Assembly: GCF_002754475.1 (NCBI RefSeq)
Contig: NZ_PEFL01000001.1
Location: 2,480,001 to 2,544,000 of the forward strand
From: Comamonas sp. 26
GTDB lineage: Bacteria > Pseudomonadota > Gammaproteobacteria > Burkholderiales > Burkholderiaceae_C
Direction: 5' to 3'
DNA length: 64,000 nt
Shown one piece after another: positions 24,774 to 33,940 of the stretch. A program made the position numbers and the translations under genes. A model generated the notes under the pieces. That model worked only from the letters and a program-made list of their open reading frames with translations. It had not been told where the DNA came from and ran no database searches. Position 1 is the stretch's first letter, and each line of letters begins with the position of its first letter.

Positions 24774-26717
24774 ATGAACGAATCGGGGCGACTTTTCGCA
24801 CTTCAGCAAACCATGATGCCAGTTGCCTTGGCATGGGGACTTGTTGATGCCCAAACGCTGGATTTGCGCTTTAGCAACCCGGCCCTGCAGCGGCATCTGC
24901 AGCTCAGCGGCCTGCCCTGCCTCTTTAAGCTGCAAGCATTTACACAGGCTAGGCAGGCCATTGCCCAATGCATTGAAACAGGGCAAGAAGTCAGCACCGC
25001 ATTACCCGGAACCACCGGGTGCTGGCACTTCTCCCCGGTTCGCGGCGATGCGGGAATTGATGCCGTGCAGTGTTACGTGCTGCCCTCAGTCCCACTCAAC
25101 CAGCCCGAGCTAGCGCCGGGACTCGGGCATGCCAACCACTTTGAAGCCTTTCTGGATCACCTGCCCTACCAAGTATGGATTGCAACGCCGCATGGTGAAC
25201 TGACCTGGCTTAACCGCGCCCTGCATGCATATGCCTACGGACAAGTGCAGCACTTGAATCTGAACGACGGTATCTGGATCGATATCGTTCACCCCGATGA
25301 TCTGGCCGCCGTCAACACCGGTTTTTCACGTGCACTAATCACAGGGAAATCCACGGGATACCGGCTGCGCATCAAGCAGCACGACGGTGATTACCACTGG
25401 TTTTTTGCCTCGCTCTCACCCGTCAAGAACGATGCGGGGCAGACGCTGTACTGGGTCGGTGCCAACCTCAGCATTGATGGCCTGAGGCAGTCCGAGAATC
25501 GGCTTCGCGATCAGGTCACAACGCTCAACCACCAGCTCATGCTCAAGCAGCGGGCCCTGGAACAATCCGAGACCTATCTGGCACAGGCCCAGAAGATGAG
25601 CATGGTGAACCAGCTCTCGGCTGGCGTTGTGCATGACATAAAAAACCAGCTCTTCATCACCGGCCTGCATGCTGGCCTGCTGGAAAAACATCTGGCCGAT
25701 CCTGAGCAGCGCGAGCATGTGGATGTCATTCTCGACACCATTCAGAAGGCTGGCAGTCTGGCCTCGAATCTGACAGGGTTCAGCAGCCGCAAATCGATGC
25801 AGTTGGCCGCCGTCGATCCGCGTGCGCTGCTCCACGATCTGGAGCCCCTGCTGAGAAATGCCGTGGGGCAGGACGCAGGCTTGCAACTGCATATCGCCGC
25901 CAGCGTCTGGCCCATCAGCGTGGACAAGCTGTATTTTGAAAATTCGTTGATAAACCTCTGCATCAACGCACGCGATGCGACCGAAGCGCACGGCCAGATC
26001 ACCTTGACAATGGAAAACGTGCTGCTCAAGCGCCCCAGCCATGTGGGCGAACATGTGATAGTCAGCGTGACCGATAACGGCATGGGCATGAACGAAGAGG
26101 TACTCGCTCGCGTTTTTGATATGTTCTTCACCACCAAACCCGAAGGTAAAGGTGCAGGTCTGGGCCTGCCCATGGTGAAAAATTTCATGGACCATGTCCA
26201 CGGCTTGATTGAGGTGGAAAGCACTCCGGGTATGGGCACCACTGTCAGCCTTTATTTCCCTAGGGCCCAATCTCCGCTTGCATCACCGGACCCGCACGAG
26301 CGCAGTGCGGAAGGCAAGCAGCCAGCGATACTGCTCATAGAACCCGATCTGGACACCCGCAATGCGATGGCTCAGCGCCTGTATGAACAGAGCTACGCAG
26401 TCGTCACGGCCTACCAGCCTGAAGTCGCACTGCGCTACATCAGCAACGGCATGAAGGTGGATCTCATCATTGCCTCCGATCAAGTACCAGGGCTGATGAG
26501 CGTTGCCCAGATGCAGGAAAAGCTCAGGCTGGAGGGGCGATGCATTCCCATCATCTTCACGACCAGCGCAGCCCCCACCGAACGGCCAGAAGCCAGCGAC
26601 TGCGTGGCCCTGCCCAAACCACTGGATATGGACCAGCTGGCTCGCACCGTGCAAGAGCTGCTGGATGCGAATCGGGCAGACCCGGCCGAGTCTCCGCTTG
26701 ACCAGTCACCTGCCTGA
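24774..26717 (+). CDS. PAS-domain hybrid sensor histidine kinase
   Basis: A 647-residue protein. A poorly conserved N-terminal sensory region (1-110) is followed by a PAS/PAC domain (about 115-245, FLDHLPYQVWIATPHGELTW), a coiled linker (about 250-275) and the phosphoacceptor box VVHDIKNQL with His287. The ATPase domain has NLCINARDATEA, VTDNGMGM and GKGAGLGLPMVKNFM. A C-terminal receiver (about 515-635) places an Asp at 569 in SDQVPGL and a Lys in PKPLDM. No membrane segment is seen, so it should sense a cytosolic signal. ATG 24774 is preferred over TTG 24744. No response regulator gene is adjacent. Confidence 0.88.
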   Translation: MNESGRLFALQQTMMPVALAWGLVDAQTLDLRFSNPALQRHLQLSGLPCLFKLQAFTQARQAIAQCIETGQEVSTALPGTTGCWHFSPVRGDAGIDAVQCYVLPSVPLNQPELAPGLGHANHFEAFLDHLPYQVWIATPHGELTWLNRALHAYAYGQVQHLNLNDGIWIDIVHPDDLAAVNTGFSRALITGKSTGYRLRIKQHDGDYHWFFASLSPVKNDAGQTLYWVGANLSIDGLRQSENRLRDQVTTLNHQLMLKQRALEQSETYLAQAQKMSMVNQLSAGVVHDIKNQLFITGLHAGLLEKHLADPEQREHVDVILDTIQKAGSLASNLTGFSSRKSMQLAAVDPRALLHDLEPLLRNAVGQDAGLQLHIAASVWPISVDKLYFENSLINLCINARDATEAHGQITLTMENVLLKRPSHVGEHVIVSVTDNGMGMNEEVLARVFDMFFTTKPEGKGAGLGLPMVKNFMDHVHGLIEVESTPGMGTTVSLYFPRAQSPLASPDPHERSAEGKQPAILLIEPDLDTRNAMAQRLYEQSYAVVTAYQPEVALRYISNGMKVDLIIASDQVPGLMSVAQMQEKLRLEGRCIPIIFTTSAAPTERPEASDCVALPKPLDMDQLARTVQELLDANRADPAESPLDQSPA

Positions 26718-26765
26718 ACCTGCCTGAAAACGCAGACTCAGCCCTTCTCAAAAGGGTATGGAAAA

Positions 26766-26791
26766 TGCGCCTCTGCTTTCGCAGAAGGCGC
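26766..26791 (-). terminator. Terminator of rlmB
   Basis: The hairpin GCGCCTTCTGC / GCAGAGGCGC on the minus strand is followed by ATTTTCC. It also lies after the convergent kinase gene. Confidence 0.6.
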
Positions 26792-26818
26792 CTGTCTGGC
26801 TTAAAGCCGAGTCGAAAA

Positions 26819-27613
26819 TCAGATCTTGGCTGTACCGACAGCACCACCAACAGCCACAGCACCTGTTGCCACACGCTGGCGCAACGCCTCGTACAGGCAA
26901 ACACCGCTGGCCACGGACACATTCAGGCTCTCCACCGCACCCTGCATGGGGATGCTGACCAGCGCATCGCAAGTTTTGCGGGTGAGCTGACGCATACCGT
27001 CGCCTTCAGCCCCCAGCACCAGCGCCGTAGGGCCAGTCAAGTCCACCTGGTAGAGGTGCTTGTCGGCATCGCCGCTGGTACCAATGATCCAGATACCGCG
27101 ATCCTTGAGCTCCTTCAGGGTGCGGGCCAGATTGGTGACCATGAAGTAAGGCACCGTCTCAGCCGCGCCGCTGGCCACCTTGGCCACGGTGGCGTTGATG
27201 CCAGCCGCATGGTCCTTGGGGGCGATCACGGCGTGAACGCCAGCGCCATCGGCCACACGCAGGCAGGCGCCCAGATTGTGAGGATCGGTCACGCCATCGA
27301 GCACCAGCAGCAAAGGTGCCTTGACGCCGTCGGCCTCAAGATCTTCCAGCAGCTCATTGAGCGTACGCGTGTCCTTGATTTCTTCCACGCGGGCAGCTAC
27401 GCCCTGGTGACCATGCGAGCCAGCCAGCTTAGCGATACGCAGGGCATCGGCTTCGATCAGGCGAACACCGGCTTCCTTGGCACGATCCAGAAACTGGCGC
27501 ATGCGCGCATCGCGACGCGAGGACTCGAAATAGACTTCGACGATGGATTGGGGGGCGGTCTTCAGACGCACGCCGACGGCGTGAAAGCCGAAAAGAACTT
27601 TGGGGGACGACAT
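26819..27613 (-). CDS. rlmB: 23S rRNA (guanosine-2251-2'-O)-methyltransferase
   Basis: A SPOUT-class enzyme that methylates G2251 in the 23S rRNA P loop. The 264-residue protein has an N-terminal substrate-binding domain (about 1-75, [20 protein letters not shown]) and the trefoil-knot SpoU domain. Motif 1 is [20 protein letters not shown], motif 2 is [16 protein letters not shown], and motif 3 is [17 protein letters not shown]. Length is normal. Confidence 0.95.
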   Translation of the reverse strand: MSSPKVLFGFHAVGVRLKTAPQSIVEVYFESSRRDARMRQFLDRAKEAGVRLIEADALRIAKLAGSHGHQGVAARVEEIKDTRTLNELLEDLEADGVKAPLLLVLDGVTDPHNLGACLRVADGAGVHAVIAPKDHAAGINATVAKVASGAAETVPYFMVTNLARTLKELKDRGIWIIGTSGDADKHLYQVDLTGPTALVLGAEGDGMRQLTRKTCDALVSIPMQGAVESLNVSVASGVCLYEALRQRVATGAVAVGGAVGTAKI

Positions 27614-27918
27614 AGGGCCACATTATCCTGGCCTTTTCATCAAGCATGGCGCGCGCAGGGCCATGCCTGGGCTGGCGGCTGTGTTTTTTTATTGCCGCTA
27701 CACTGCGCGCCCAAAGGACAAAGCCGCCACCCATCAAGCAGCACCCACAATATTTTTGCCGGGTGCAAGTCTTTACATGACACGCAGAGGTCGTCCCGCT
27801 GCGCAGGCACAGATCCGCATCTCTGACCACGAAAACGGCAGGTCCCCCTCTTCACCATGTGCATGCATGGCGAGAGTTGCCCTTGCCACCACTCACCCCT
27901 CCACAATAAATACTCAGC
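27614..27918. other. Divergent intergenic region rlmB / sstT
   Basis: 305 bp without a gene. It should hold the promoters of both genes; no specific operator is recognised. Confidence 0.4.
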
Positions 27919-29151
27919 ATGCTCAACGCTTTGCTCGACAGGCTTAACCGCACCAGTCTGGTGCTACAGATTGTGATTGCCCTGGTTCTGGGCGGCCTCG
28001 TGGCTTGGCTCGCGCCAGCTGCGGCCCAGCCAGCCTCCCTCTTGGGCACGCTGTTCATCTCAGCCCTCAAGGCCGTCGCTCCGATACTGGTTTTTCTGCT
28101 GGTGATTGCCGCCATCAGCAACCACCGCCCCGGCCAGGAGACGCAAATCAAGCCCGTCATCTGGCTGTATCTGATTGGCACTCTGGCTGCGGCCTGCGTG
28201 GGCGTTGCCGCCAGCATGCTGTTCCCCTCGGTCATTCACTTTCGTGAAGCACCTGCCGCGCAGGGTGTTCCCGGCGCCATCAGTACGGTACTGATGAATG
28301 TACTCAAAAGCGCGTTCGACAACCCCGTCAACGCCTTGCTGCAGGCCAATTACATCGGCATTCTGGCCTGGGCCATTGCGCTGGGTGTTGCGCTGCGCCA
28401 CGCCAATGAAGTCACGCGCACCGTGCTGGATGATCTGAGCAAGGGCATCACCCGCATCATCCAAGGCATTATTCGACTGGCTCCTTTCGGCATCTTCGGT
28501 CTGGTCGTTGCCACATTCTCTGAAGGCGGTCTGGATGCACTCAAGGACTATGCGCACCTGCTGACCGTTCTGGTGGGTTGCATGCTGTTTGTGGCACTGG
28601 TGGTCAACCCCGTCATCGTCTGGACCCAGACCCGCCGCAACCCCTACCCGCTGGTGCTGACCTGCCTGCGCGAAAGTGCTGTGACGGCCTTCTTCACCCG
28701 TAGCTCGGCGGCCAATATTCCCGTCAATCTGGCTTTGGCTGAAAAGCTCAAGCTTGACGAAGATACTTACAGCATCTCCATCCCGCTGGGCGCCACCATC
28801 AACATGGCTGGTGCGGCCATCACCATCAGCGTGCTGTCGCTGGCCGCTGCACACACCTTGGATATTGCAGTGGATATTCCTACCGCCATTTTGCTGTGCG
28901 TGCTGGCATCCATCAGCGCCTGCGGTGCCTCAGGCGTCGCCGGTGGTTCGCTGCTGCTGATTCCGCTAGCCTGCAGCCTGTTCGGCATCTCTAACGATGT
29001 GGCCATGCAGGTTGTGGGCGTGGGCTATGTGATCGGCGTGATTCAGGATTCGATCGAAACCGCCCTTAACTCCTCCACCGACGTACTATTCACCGCCGCC
29101 GCCTGCCGCGCTGCCCAGCGCAAGGCCGGTGAAGAAGTACCCAGCATCTAA
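27919..29151 (+). CDS. sstT: Sodium/serine-threonine symporter
   Basis: A 410-residue inner-membrane transporter of the dicarboxylate/amino-acid:cation symporter family, with about eight helices and two re-entrant loops. Diagnostic stretches are [20 protein letters not shown], the [20 protein letters not shown] helix with NMAGAA, and [19 protein letters not shown]. These fit the SstT branch closely. The start ATG 27919 is the first in frame. A repeat fragment and a strong terminator follow. Confidence 0.92.
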   Translation: MLNALLDRLNRTSLVLQIVIALVLGGLVAWLAPAAAQPASLLGTLFISALKAVAPILVFLLVIAAISNHRPGQETQIKPVIWLYLIGTLAAACVGVAASMLFPSVIHFREAPAAQGVPGAISTVLMNVLKSAFDNPVNALLQANYIGILAWAIALGVALRHANEVTRTVLDDLSKGITRIIQGIIRLAPFGIFGLVVATFSEGGLDALKDYAHLLTVLVGCMLFVALVVNPVIVWTQTRRNPYPLVLTCLRESAVTAFFTRSSAANIPVNLALAEKLKLDEDTYSISIPLGATINMAGAAITISVLSLAAAHTLDIAVDIPTAILLCVLASISACGASGVAGGSLLLIPLACSLFGISNDVAMQVVGVGYVIGVIQDSIETALNSSTDVLFTAAACRAAQRKAGEEVPSI

Positions 29152-29154
29152 TGC

Positions 29155-29196
29155 AGATTTGATAGCTGCAAGCGCATACTGCATCTAAGCAAAAGG
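29155..29196 (+). repeat. Interspersed repeat, partial copy
   Basis: TTTGATAGCTGCAAGCGCAT runs directly into the sstT terminator, where the second half of the repeat would be. Confidence 0.6.
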
Positions 29197-29221
29197 CCTG
29201 TTTGACACAGGCCTTTTGTGT
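29191..29221. terminator. Bidirectional terminator sstT / ABC ATPase
   Basis: Arms AAAAGGCCTGT and ACAGGCCTTTT pair perfectly over 11 bp with a 5-base loop, between convergent genes. Confidence 0.85.
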
Positions 29222-29237
29222 TTTCAGGGCATCAAGA

Positions 29238-29918
29238 TCAAACCGCCTGACCGGCCTCAATCGTGATGCTGCGATCGCACTGCGCAGCAATCCCTCGGTC
29301 ATGCGTGACCAGAATCAGGGTCGTTCCGCGCTCGCGGTTCAGGGCGAACATCAGCTCCATGATGGTCTGACCGGTGGCGAAGTCCAGGCTGCCCGTAGGC
29401 TCGTCCGCCAGCAACACAGCTGGCTCCACCACAAAGGCCCGAGCCAGGGCCACGCGCTGCTGCTCCCCGCCCGACATCAGCTTAGGGTAGTGATTGAGAC
29501 GCTGGCCCAGCCCCACCCGCTCCATCATCTGTGTGGCGCGTGCTCTGGCATCGCGCTGGCCAGCCAGCTCCAGCGGCAGCATGACGTTTTCTAAGGCGGT
29601 GAGATTGCCCAGCAACTGAAAGCTCTGAAAGACAAAACCCATCTTCTGCGCCCGCACCGCTGCACGCTCGTCTTCGCTGAGCGCAAACAAGTCCTGCCCT
29701 TGAAGCTGAACCGTGCCACGGCTGGGGGTATCAAGACCCGCCAGAATCGACAGCAAAGTGCTTTTGCCCGAACCCGATGCGCCCACAATAGCTACGGTTT
29801 CGCCCGCAGTGAAGCTCAGATTGATATCCCGCAAAATATCCAACACGCCGGTGGAGTCGCTGACCGACTTGGACAGTTGCTCAACCGCAATCAAAGGAAT
29901 GGCAAGAGTTTTGGACAT
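29238..29918 (-). CDS. ybbA: ABC transporter ATP-binding protein, YbbA/LolD type
   Basis: A 226-residue ATPase of the MacB/LolD group. Walker A is GASGSGKST (about 46), the signature is [15 protein letters not shown] (about 146), Walker B is VLLADEPTG, and the H-loop is VTHD. In many proteobacteria this gene stands head to head with a TesA-type esterase gene and is followed by a large FtsX-like permease (YbbP). Here the esterase gene is present, but downstream lies the convergent sstT, so the permease is missing from this locus. The start codon overlaps that of the esterase gene. Confidence 0.85.
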   Translation of the reverse strand: MSKTLAIPLIAVEQLSKSVSDSTGVLDILRDINLSFTAGETVAIVGASGSGKSTLLSILAGLDTPSRGTVQLQGQDLFALSEDERAAVRAQKMGFVFQSFQLLGNLTALENVMLPLELAGQRDARARATQMMERVGLGQRLNHYPKLMSGGEQQRVALARAFVVEPAVLLADEPTGSLDFATGQTIMELMFALNRERGTTLILVTHDRGIAAQCDRSITIEAGQAV

Positions 29919-30639
29919 GAATCAATTGGACAAGAAAAACACCAAGGGCAGCCGCCAGAACTTTGCACTGCCGCGTCGTCACTGTATCGCTGTTGCGCTG
30001 ATGCTGGCAATTTCGGGGACTTGCGGTACAGCCACCGCCGCATCTCAGGGCAAATCCAAAGAAGCGTCCGTGCCTTTAAAACTCGGCCCGGTGCTGGTGC
30101 TGGGCGATTCCCTCAGTGCCGAATACGGGCTGACCCGCGGCAAGGGCTGGGTGCAATTGCTGCAGCAGCATATGGACGATGAAAAAATCCCGCGCAAAGT
30201 GGTCAACGCCAGCATCAGCGGCGAAACCACATCCGGCGGCAGGTCACGACTGCCATCGCTGCTGACCCAGCACCAGCCGGCGCTGGTGGTGCTTGAGCTG
30301 GGCGGCAATGACGCCCTGCGCGGACTGGCGCTGCAAAGCACGCAGAGCAATTTGCAAGCCATGGTCAAAGCATCAAAAGACTCCGGTGCCCAGGTGCTGC
30401 TGGTGGGCATGCAGGTGCCCCCCAATTACGGTACGGCCTACACCGAGCAGTTTGCCAGCATGTTCGAGAAAATTGCCAGCGAGCAAAAGCTGCCGCTGGT
30501 GCCGTTTCTGCTCTCTGGCTTTGGCGATGCGCCGGATGCCGCGCAATGGTTTCAGTCAGACCGGATTCACCCCAACGCCAAGGCCCAGCCACTGATGCTG
30601 GGCAATGTCTGGCCCAAACTCAAGCCACTACTGAAATAA
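29917..30639 (+). CDS. tesA: SGNH-type esterase / lysophospholipase (TesA-like)
   Basis: A 240-residue exported hydrolase of acyl esters and thioesters. The N-terminal signal peptide (about 18-43, HCIAVALMLAISGTCGTATAA) is followed by block I with the nucleophile Ser in VLGDSLSAEYG, block II Gly in SISGETTSGG, block III Asn in ELGGNDALRG, and the Asp/His pair in SDRIHPN. All SGNH catalytic residues are present. It starts at 29917, two bases inside the divergent ATPase gene start, so its promoter must lie within the ATPase coding sequence. Confidence 0.9.
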   Translation: MNQLDKKNTKGSRQNFALPRRHCIAVALMLAISGTCGTATAASQGKSKEASVPLKLGPVLVLGDSLSAEYGLTRGKGWVQLLQQHMDDEKIPRKVVNASISGETTSGGRSRLPSLLTQHQPALVVLELGGNDALRGLALQSTQSNLQAMVKASKDSGAQVLLVGMQVPPNYGTAYTEQFASMFEKIASEQKLPLVPFLLSGFGDAPDAAQWFQSDRIHPNAKAQPLMLGNVWPKLKPLLK

Positions 30640-30877
30640 GAGCCGCGGACTCAGTCGCCACCGCTACCGCCGCCATCACCTCCACCGTCGCTGCTGTCCG
30701 AGCAGCTTGAGTGTCGCTTTCAACACCACCTGAGCCGTTGAAGTAGCTGTCATTGAAGACATCGCTGCCATCATCGCGGCTGCTCGATAAAGTCCAGCTC
30801 TGGGACGCGTCTGAGCCGCGCCCCATACCTGCGGGCTGCGGCGTGAAGACTTTTTTCAACCAGTTCAAAAACTCCAT
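30620..30877 (-). CDS. Small Ser/Gly-rich protein, possible frameshift at the 3' end
   Basis: 85 residues as read: MEFLNWLKKVFTPQPAG followed by a low-complexity Ser/Asp/Gly stretch (SRDDGSDVFNDSYFNGSGG). After about residue 57 the frame turns into an unlikely Ala/Val-rich tail. A different frame gives SCSDSSDGGGDGGGSGGD and a stop at 30651-30653, which resembles the Gly/Asp-rich endings of similar small proteins. A one-base shift near 30700 is likely. Function unknown. Confidence 0.5.
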   Translation of the reverse strand: MEFLNWLKKVFTPQPAGMGRGSDASQSWTLSSSRDDGSDVFNDSYFNGSGGVESDTQAARTAATVEVMAAVAVATESAALISVVA

Positions 30878-30897
30878 GGCGTTCTCACTTTTCTGAT

Positions 30898-31704
30898 TCA
30901 GGCGGCTGCATCGGCTTTGGCCTTCACTTCAGCGCTGACGCTAGAGCGATAAGCATGCCAGCTGGCGCAGCCCAGCACCGGCCCCACCACAATCAAGCCC
31001 ACGCTGTAGAACAAGAAAGATACGGCGATCAGCACAGTGATGATCATGCCCCAGAGCAGCATCACCCCCGTGTTGCTGCCCACCACGCGCATGCTGGTGA
31101 TGCAGGCCGTCAACGCATCGGTATCCAGATCCAGAATGGTGGACAAAGACACCACCATGCTGGAAAACACCAGCCCCGCAAACACGGCGCCGACGGCCGT
31201 GTAGACCAGCAAAAACTCCCAGTTTTCGGGCCGCAGCAGGGTCTGCAGCATATTGGCGGTGGTGGGCATGCCCGTATCAAAAGAAATAGCAAACACCACC
31301 ATGGCGGCACGGCCCCAGAGCATTTCCAGCACCATCAGCACCATGACCAGCATGCCCATGCTGGCCAGGTGTGAGTCCCAGCAGGTCAGCGACTCGGACA
31401 GCTGTGGCGATTTACCCTGCTCCAGCTGCTTGCTGACGTAATACAGGCCCATGGCCATAAAAGGCCCGACCAGCAGACAGCCGCTAGCCATGGACATCAC
31501 ATACTCAGGGCTGGCCCTGAATACCCAGACCATCATTCGCGCCATGCCCCAGAAGCACAGGCCATAGAACAGCGCAATGCCCGGTGCCCTGCGCACATCG
31601 TGCAGGCCTTGCGCCAGCCACTGCCAGGGGTCGGTCCAGCGCAACCGCTGTATCTGCAGATTGCCGGACTCCGCCTTGACTTCGGATACAGGGGACGCTT
31701 GCAT
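30898..31704 (-). CDS. DUF2189 family integral membrane protein
   Basis: A 268-residue inner-membrane protein with about six helices, beginning with RWTDPWQWLAQGLHDVRRAP, the typical cytosolic lead of DUF2189. The family has no known function and is often found near cytochrome c oxidase or stress genes; neither is adjacent here. I chose ATG 31704 because AAGGAGG lies eight bases upstream, an excellent site. The frame stays open to 31761. It precedes the small Ser/Gly-rich gene on the same strand, 20 bp apart. Confidence 0.85.
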   Translation of the reverse strand: MQASPVSEVKAESGNLQIQRLRWTDPWQWLAQGLHDVRRAPGIALFYGLCFWGMARMMVWVFRASPEYVMSMASGCLLVGPFMAMGLYYVSKQLEQGKSPQLSESLTCWDSHLASMGMLVMVLMVLEMLWGRAAMVVFAISFDTGMPTTANMLQTLLRPENWEFLLVYTAVGAVFAGLVFSSMVVSLSTILDLDTDALTACITSMRVVGSNTGVMLLWGMIITVLIAVSFLFYSVGLIVVGPVLGCASWHAYRSSVSAEVKAKADAAA

Positions 31705-31957
31705 GCGAGAACCTCCTTGTGACCCGTGCGCCGCAGTGCTGCGTGCACTTGATGAGTACAAGTTAACTGCTCACGCTTTAATCGGCATTGCGGAAAGCCC
31801 GCATCCACTTGCCTGCGCGCCAATGATCAAAACAGAAGCGGCCAGCGCCTGTATCTGCTGAATTTCAGGCATGAAATGCCCTGAAATCAGCCCGTAGAAG
31901 GCGCTGACCGCTTTTATTTCAATAGCGAATCAATTGCTTTATCGCTTTAAATTCACT

Positions 31958-33181
31958 TTAACCAAAGGCTTTGACCAAGGCCTGCGCTAGGTCAACCTGC
32001 AGATCGGCCGCATCTTCCAGACCAATGGCGAAGCGCACCACCGTTCCGGGCTTGATATGCGGCGTAGCGCGGCTGCGCATTTCTGGCAGTTCATAGGGCA
32101 CAACCAGACTGACCGGACCGCCCCAGCTGTAGCCCAACTTGAACAGGCGCAGGCTGTCGCAAAAGCGGTCAACCGCCGCCTGGTCAAAGCGCTCGTCAAT
32201 CACCACGCTGAACAGGCCTGCGGCCACGCCTTCGGCGTTCTGACCCTGAGCGCACAGCTGCTTCCAGTGCGCATGACCCGGCGCATCAGGCATAGACGGG
32301 TGCAGCACCTGGGCCACGGCGTTTTGCGTGGCCAGCCACTGTGCCAGCTGACGCGCGGCGCGGTCTTGGGCGTGGTAACGCAGGCCAATGCTGGGCAGGC
32401 TGCGCAGCACGGATTCCGCATCATTGCCGCTCACGCCAAGCCCCATGCGCATATGGGCCAGCTTGATGCGCATGTGCAGCGGCTGGTTGCGCGTGATGAT
32501 GCTGCCCATCAGCACATCGCCGCCGCCACTGGGGTACTTGGTCAGCGCATGGGCGGTGACATCCACGCCCAGGCTGCCGTCGCCCAGCAAGTCAAACGGG
32601 CGAAAGGCCAAACCTGCGCCCCAGGTATTGTCCAGCACTGTAGTCACGCCTTTTTCACGGCAGAGGCGCACCTGGGCGATGAGGTCAGGGAACTCCATGG
32701 TGACAGAGCCCGGTGCCTCCAGCCACACCAGTTTGGTAGCGGGCGTGATCTTGGCGGCCAGATCCTCCACATTCATGGGGTCGAAATACTGGTGGGTGAT
32801 ACCGAAATGGGCCAGCTCACCCTCGGTCAGGGTCTTGTTGGGGCCGTAGGCGTTGTCAGGCACCAGTACTTCATCGCCAGTCTTCAGCAGCGCCAGCGAC
32901 ACCGTGGCAATGGCCGCCAGACCGCTGGGCACCAGCAGGCATTGCAAACCGCCTTCAAGCGAGGCCAGTCGCTCTTCCAGCGTATAGGTGGTGGGCGTGC
33001 CGTGCAGCCCATAGGTGTAGCTGCTCTTGTCCAGCCAGCGACGATCGCGCATGGCCTGCACATTCTCGAAGTACACCGTCGAGGCTTTGTGCACCGCAGT
33101 CAGCGGACCTTCAAAATCCGCCGGGGGTTTGTACGGATGGTGAATCAGATGGGTGGAGAGCTTTTGATCGGCTTGGGTCAT
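31958..33181 (-). CDS. metC: Cystathionine beta-lyase
   Basis: A cytosolic PLP enzyme converting cystathionine to homocysteine, pyruvate and ammonia in methionine synthesis. The 407-residue protein belongs to the Cys/Met metabolism family. Visible motifs are YGLHGTPTTYTLEERLASLE, LVPSGLAAIATVSLALL (PLP phosphate binding), VTTVLDNTWGAGLAFRP with the PLP Asp, and ALTKYPSGGGDVLMG with the Schiff-base Lys (about 213). The YGLHGTPTT start is typical of the bacterial MetC group rather than gamma-synthases. Single gene. Confidence 0.92.
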   Translation of the reverse strand: MTQADQKLSTHLIHHPYKPPADFEGPLTAVHKASTVYFENVQAMRDRRWLDKSSYTYGLHGTPTTYTLEERLASLEGGLQCLLVPSGLAAIATVSLALLKTGDEVLVPDNAYGPNKTLTEGELAHFGITHQYFDPMNVEDLAAKITPATKLVWLEAPGSVTMEFPDLIAQVRLCREKGVTTVLDNTWGAGLAFRPFDLLGDGSLGVDVTAHALTKYPSGGGDVLMGSIITRNQPLHMRIKLAHMRMGLGVSGNDAESVLRSLPSIGLRYHAQDRAARQLAQWLATQNAVAQVLHPSMPDAPGHAHWKQLCAQGQNAEGVAAGLFSVVIDERFDQAAVDRFCDSLRLFKLGYSWGGPVSLVVPYELPEMRSRATPHIKPGTVVRFAIGLEDAADLQVDLAQALVKAFG

Positions 33182-33210
33182 GAAGCCATCTTAGCTGCCA
33201 CACAGACGAA

Positions 33211-33241
33211 AAAAAGCCAGAGGGCTTGCGCGCTCTGGCTT
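33211..33241 (-). terminator. Terminator of the BON-domain gene
   Basis: On the minus strand the stem AAGCCAGAG / CTCTGGCTT is followed by seven T, about 25 bp past the stop. Confidence 0.8.
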
Positions 33242-33266
33242 CATACGAGACGGTAGCTGAAGAGTA

Positions 33267-33773
33267 TCAGCCAGCCTTCACGGTCAGATTGTTGTTGACC
33301 GAGGTCACGCCCTTTGCGGCCTTGGCAATATCGCCAGCCTGTGTCTTGATCGCATCCGTGGGCACGGTACCCGACAGGGTCACAGCACCGCCTTGGGTGT
33401 CCACATTGATTTGCAGGGCGCTGATTTCAGGGGCCTTGATCAGATCGGTCTTGACGGCCGCGGTGATGCCGGCATCGTCCAGTGCAGCACCAGCCTTGGT
33501 AGCGCCTTCTTCAATCTTGTTGCCTGCTGCATCAGCGGCGTTGCTGACTTTCTCGCCAGCCTTGTCCAGTGCATTTGCGGTGGCATCGCCAGCCTTGGCA
33601 GCACCGTCTTCAATCTTGCTGCCGACATTTTCAGCGGCTTGCTGGGTCTGGGAGATTGCAGAGTCCAGCTTCTGGCCTGCAGTCTTGTCATCCGACTTTC
33701 CGCAGGCAGCCAGACCAAAAGACAGAGCAGTAATGGCAAGGATTTGTGCAGAACGCTTAAAAAGTTGAGTCAT
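33267..33773 (-). CDS. BON-domain lipoprotein
   Basis: A 168-residue envelope protein. The N-terminal signal carries the lipobox FGLAAC at about Cys24, so it should be lipid-anchored in the periplasm. A central region (about 35-100) has repeated helical units (DGAAKAGDATANALDKAGEK, AADAAGNKIEEGATKAGAA) of a coiled or LEA-like kind. The C-terminal BON domain (about 105-168, ITAAVKTDLIKAPEISALQI ... GGAVTLSGTVP) binds phospholipid in related OsmY proteins. This suggests an osmotic or envelope stress role. Confidence 0.88.
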   Translation of the reverse strand: MTQLFKRSAQILAITALSFGLAACGKSDDKTAGQKLDSAISQTQQAAENVGSKIEDGAAKAGDATANALDKAGEKVSNAADAAGNKIEEGATKAGAALDDAGITAAVKTDLIKAPEISALQINVDTQGGAVTLSGTVPTDAIKTQAGDIAKAAKGVTSVNNNLTVKAG

Positions 33774-33940
33774 CTCTATTGCTCCCTTATTTCTTACATA
33801 AATTTGACGTTTAACTTTAACGACTCAATATTTGCCCCCTCATACGAACTGTTCGCACATGACCGTAGGACAACTCTGATGCCGCCTGTGGAAATATGCT
33901 CGTTGACAGCCTGAGCAGCAATAGTAATTAGCCTGACATT

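Noticed and set aside
31880..31957. Possible repeat copy after metC
   Set aside because: Only weak similarity around GCGCTGACCGC; the second half is missing.
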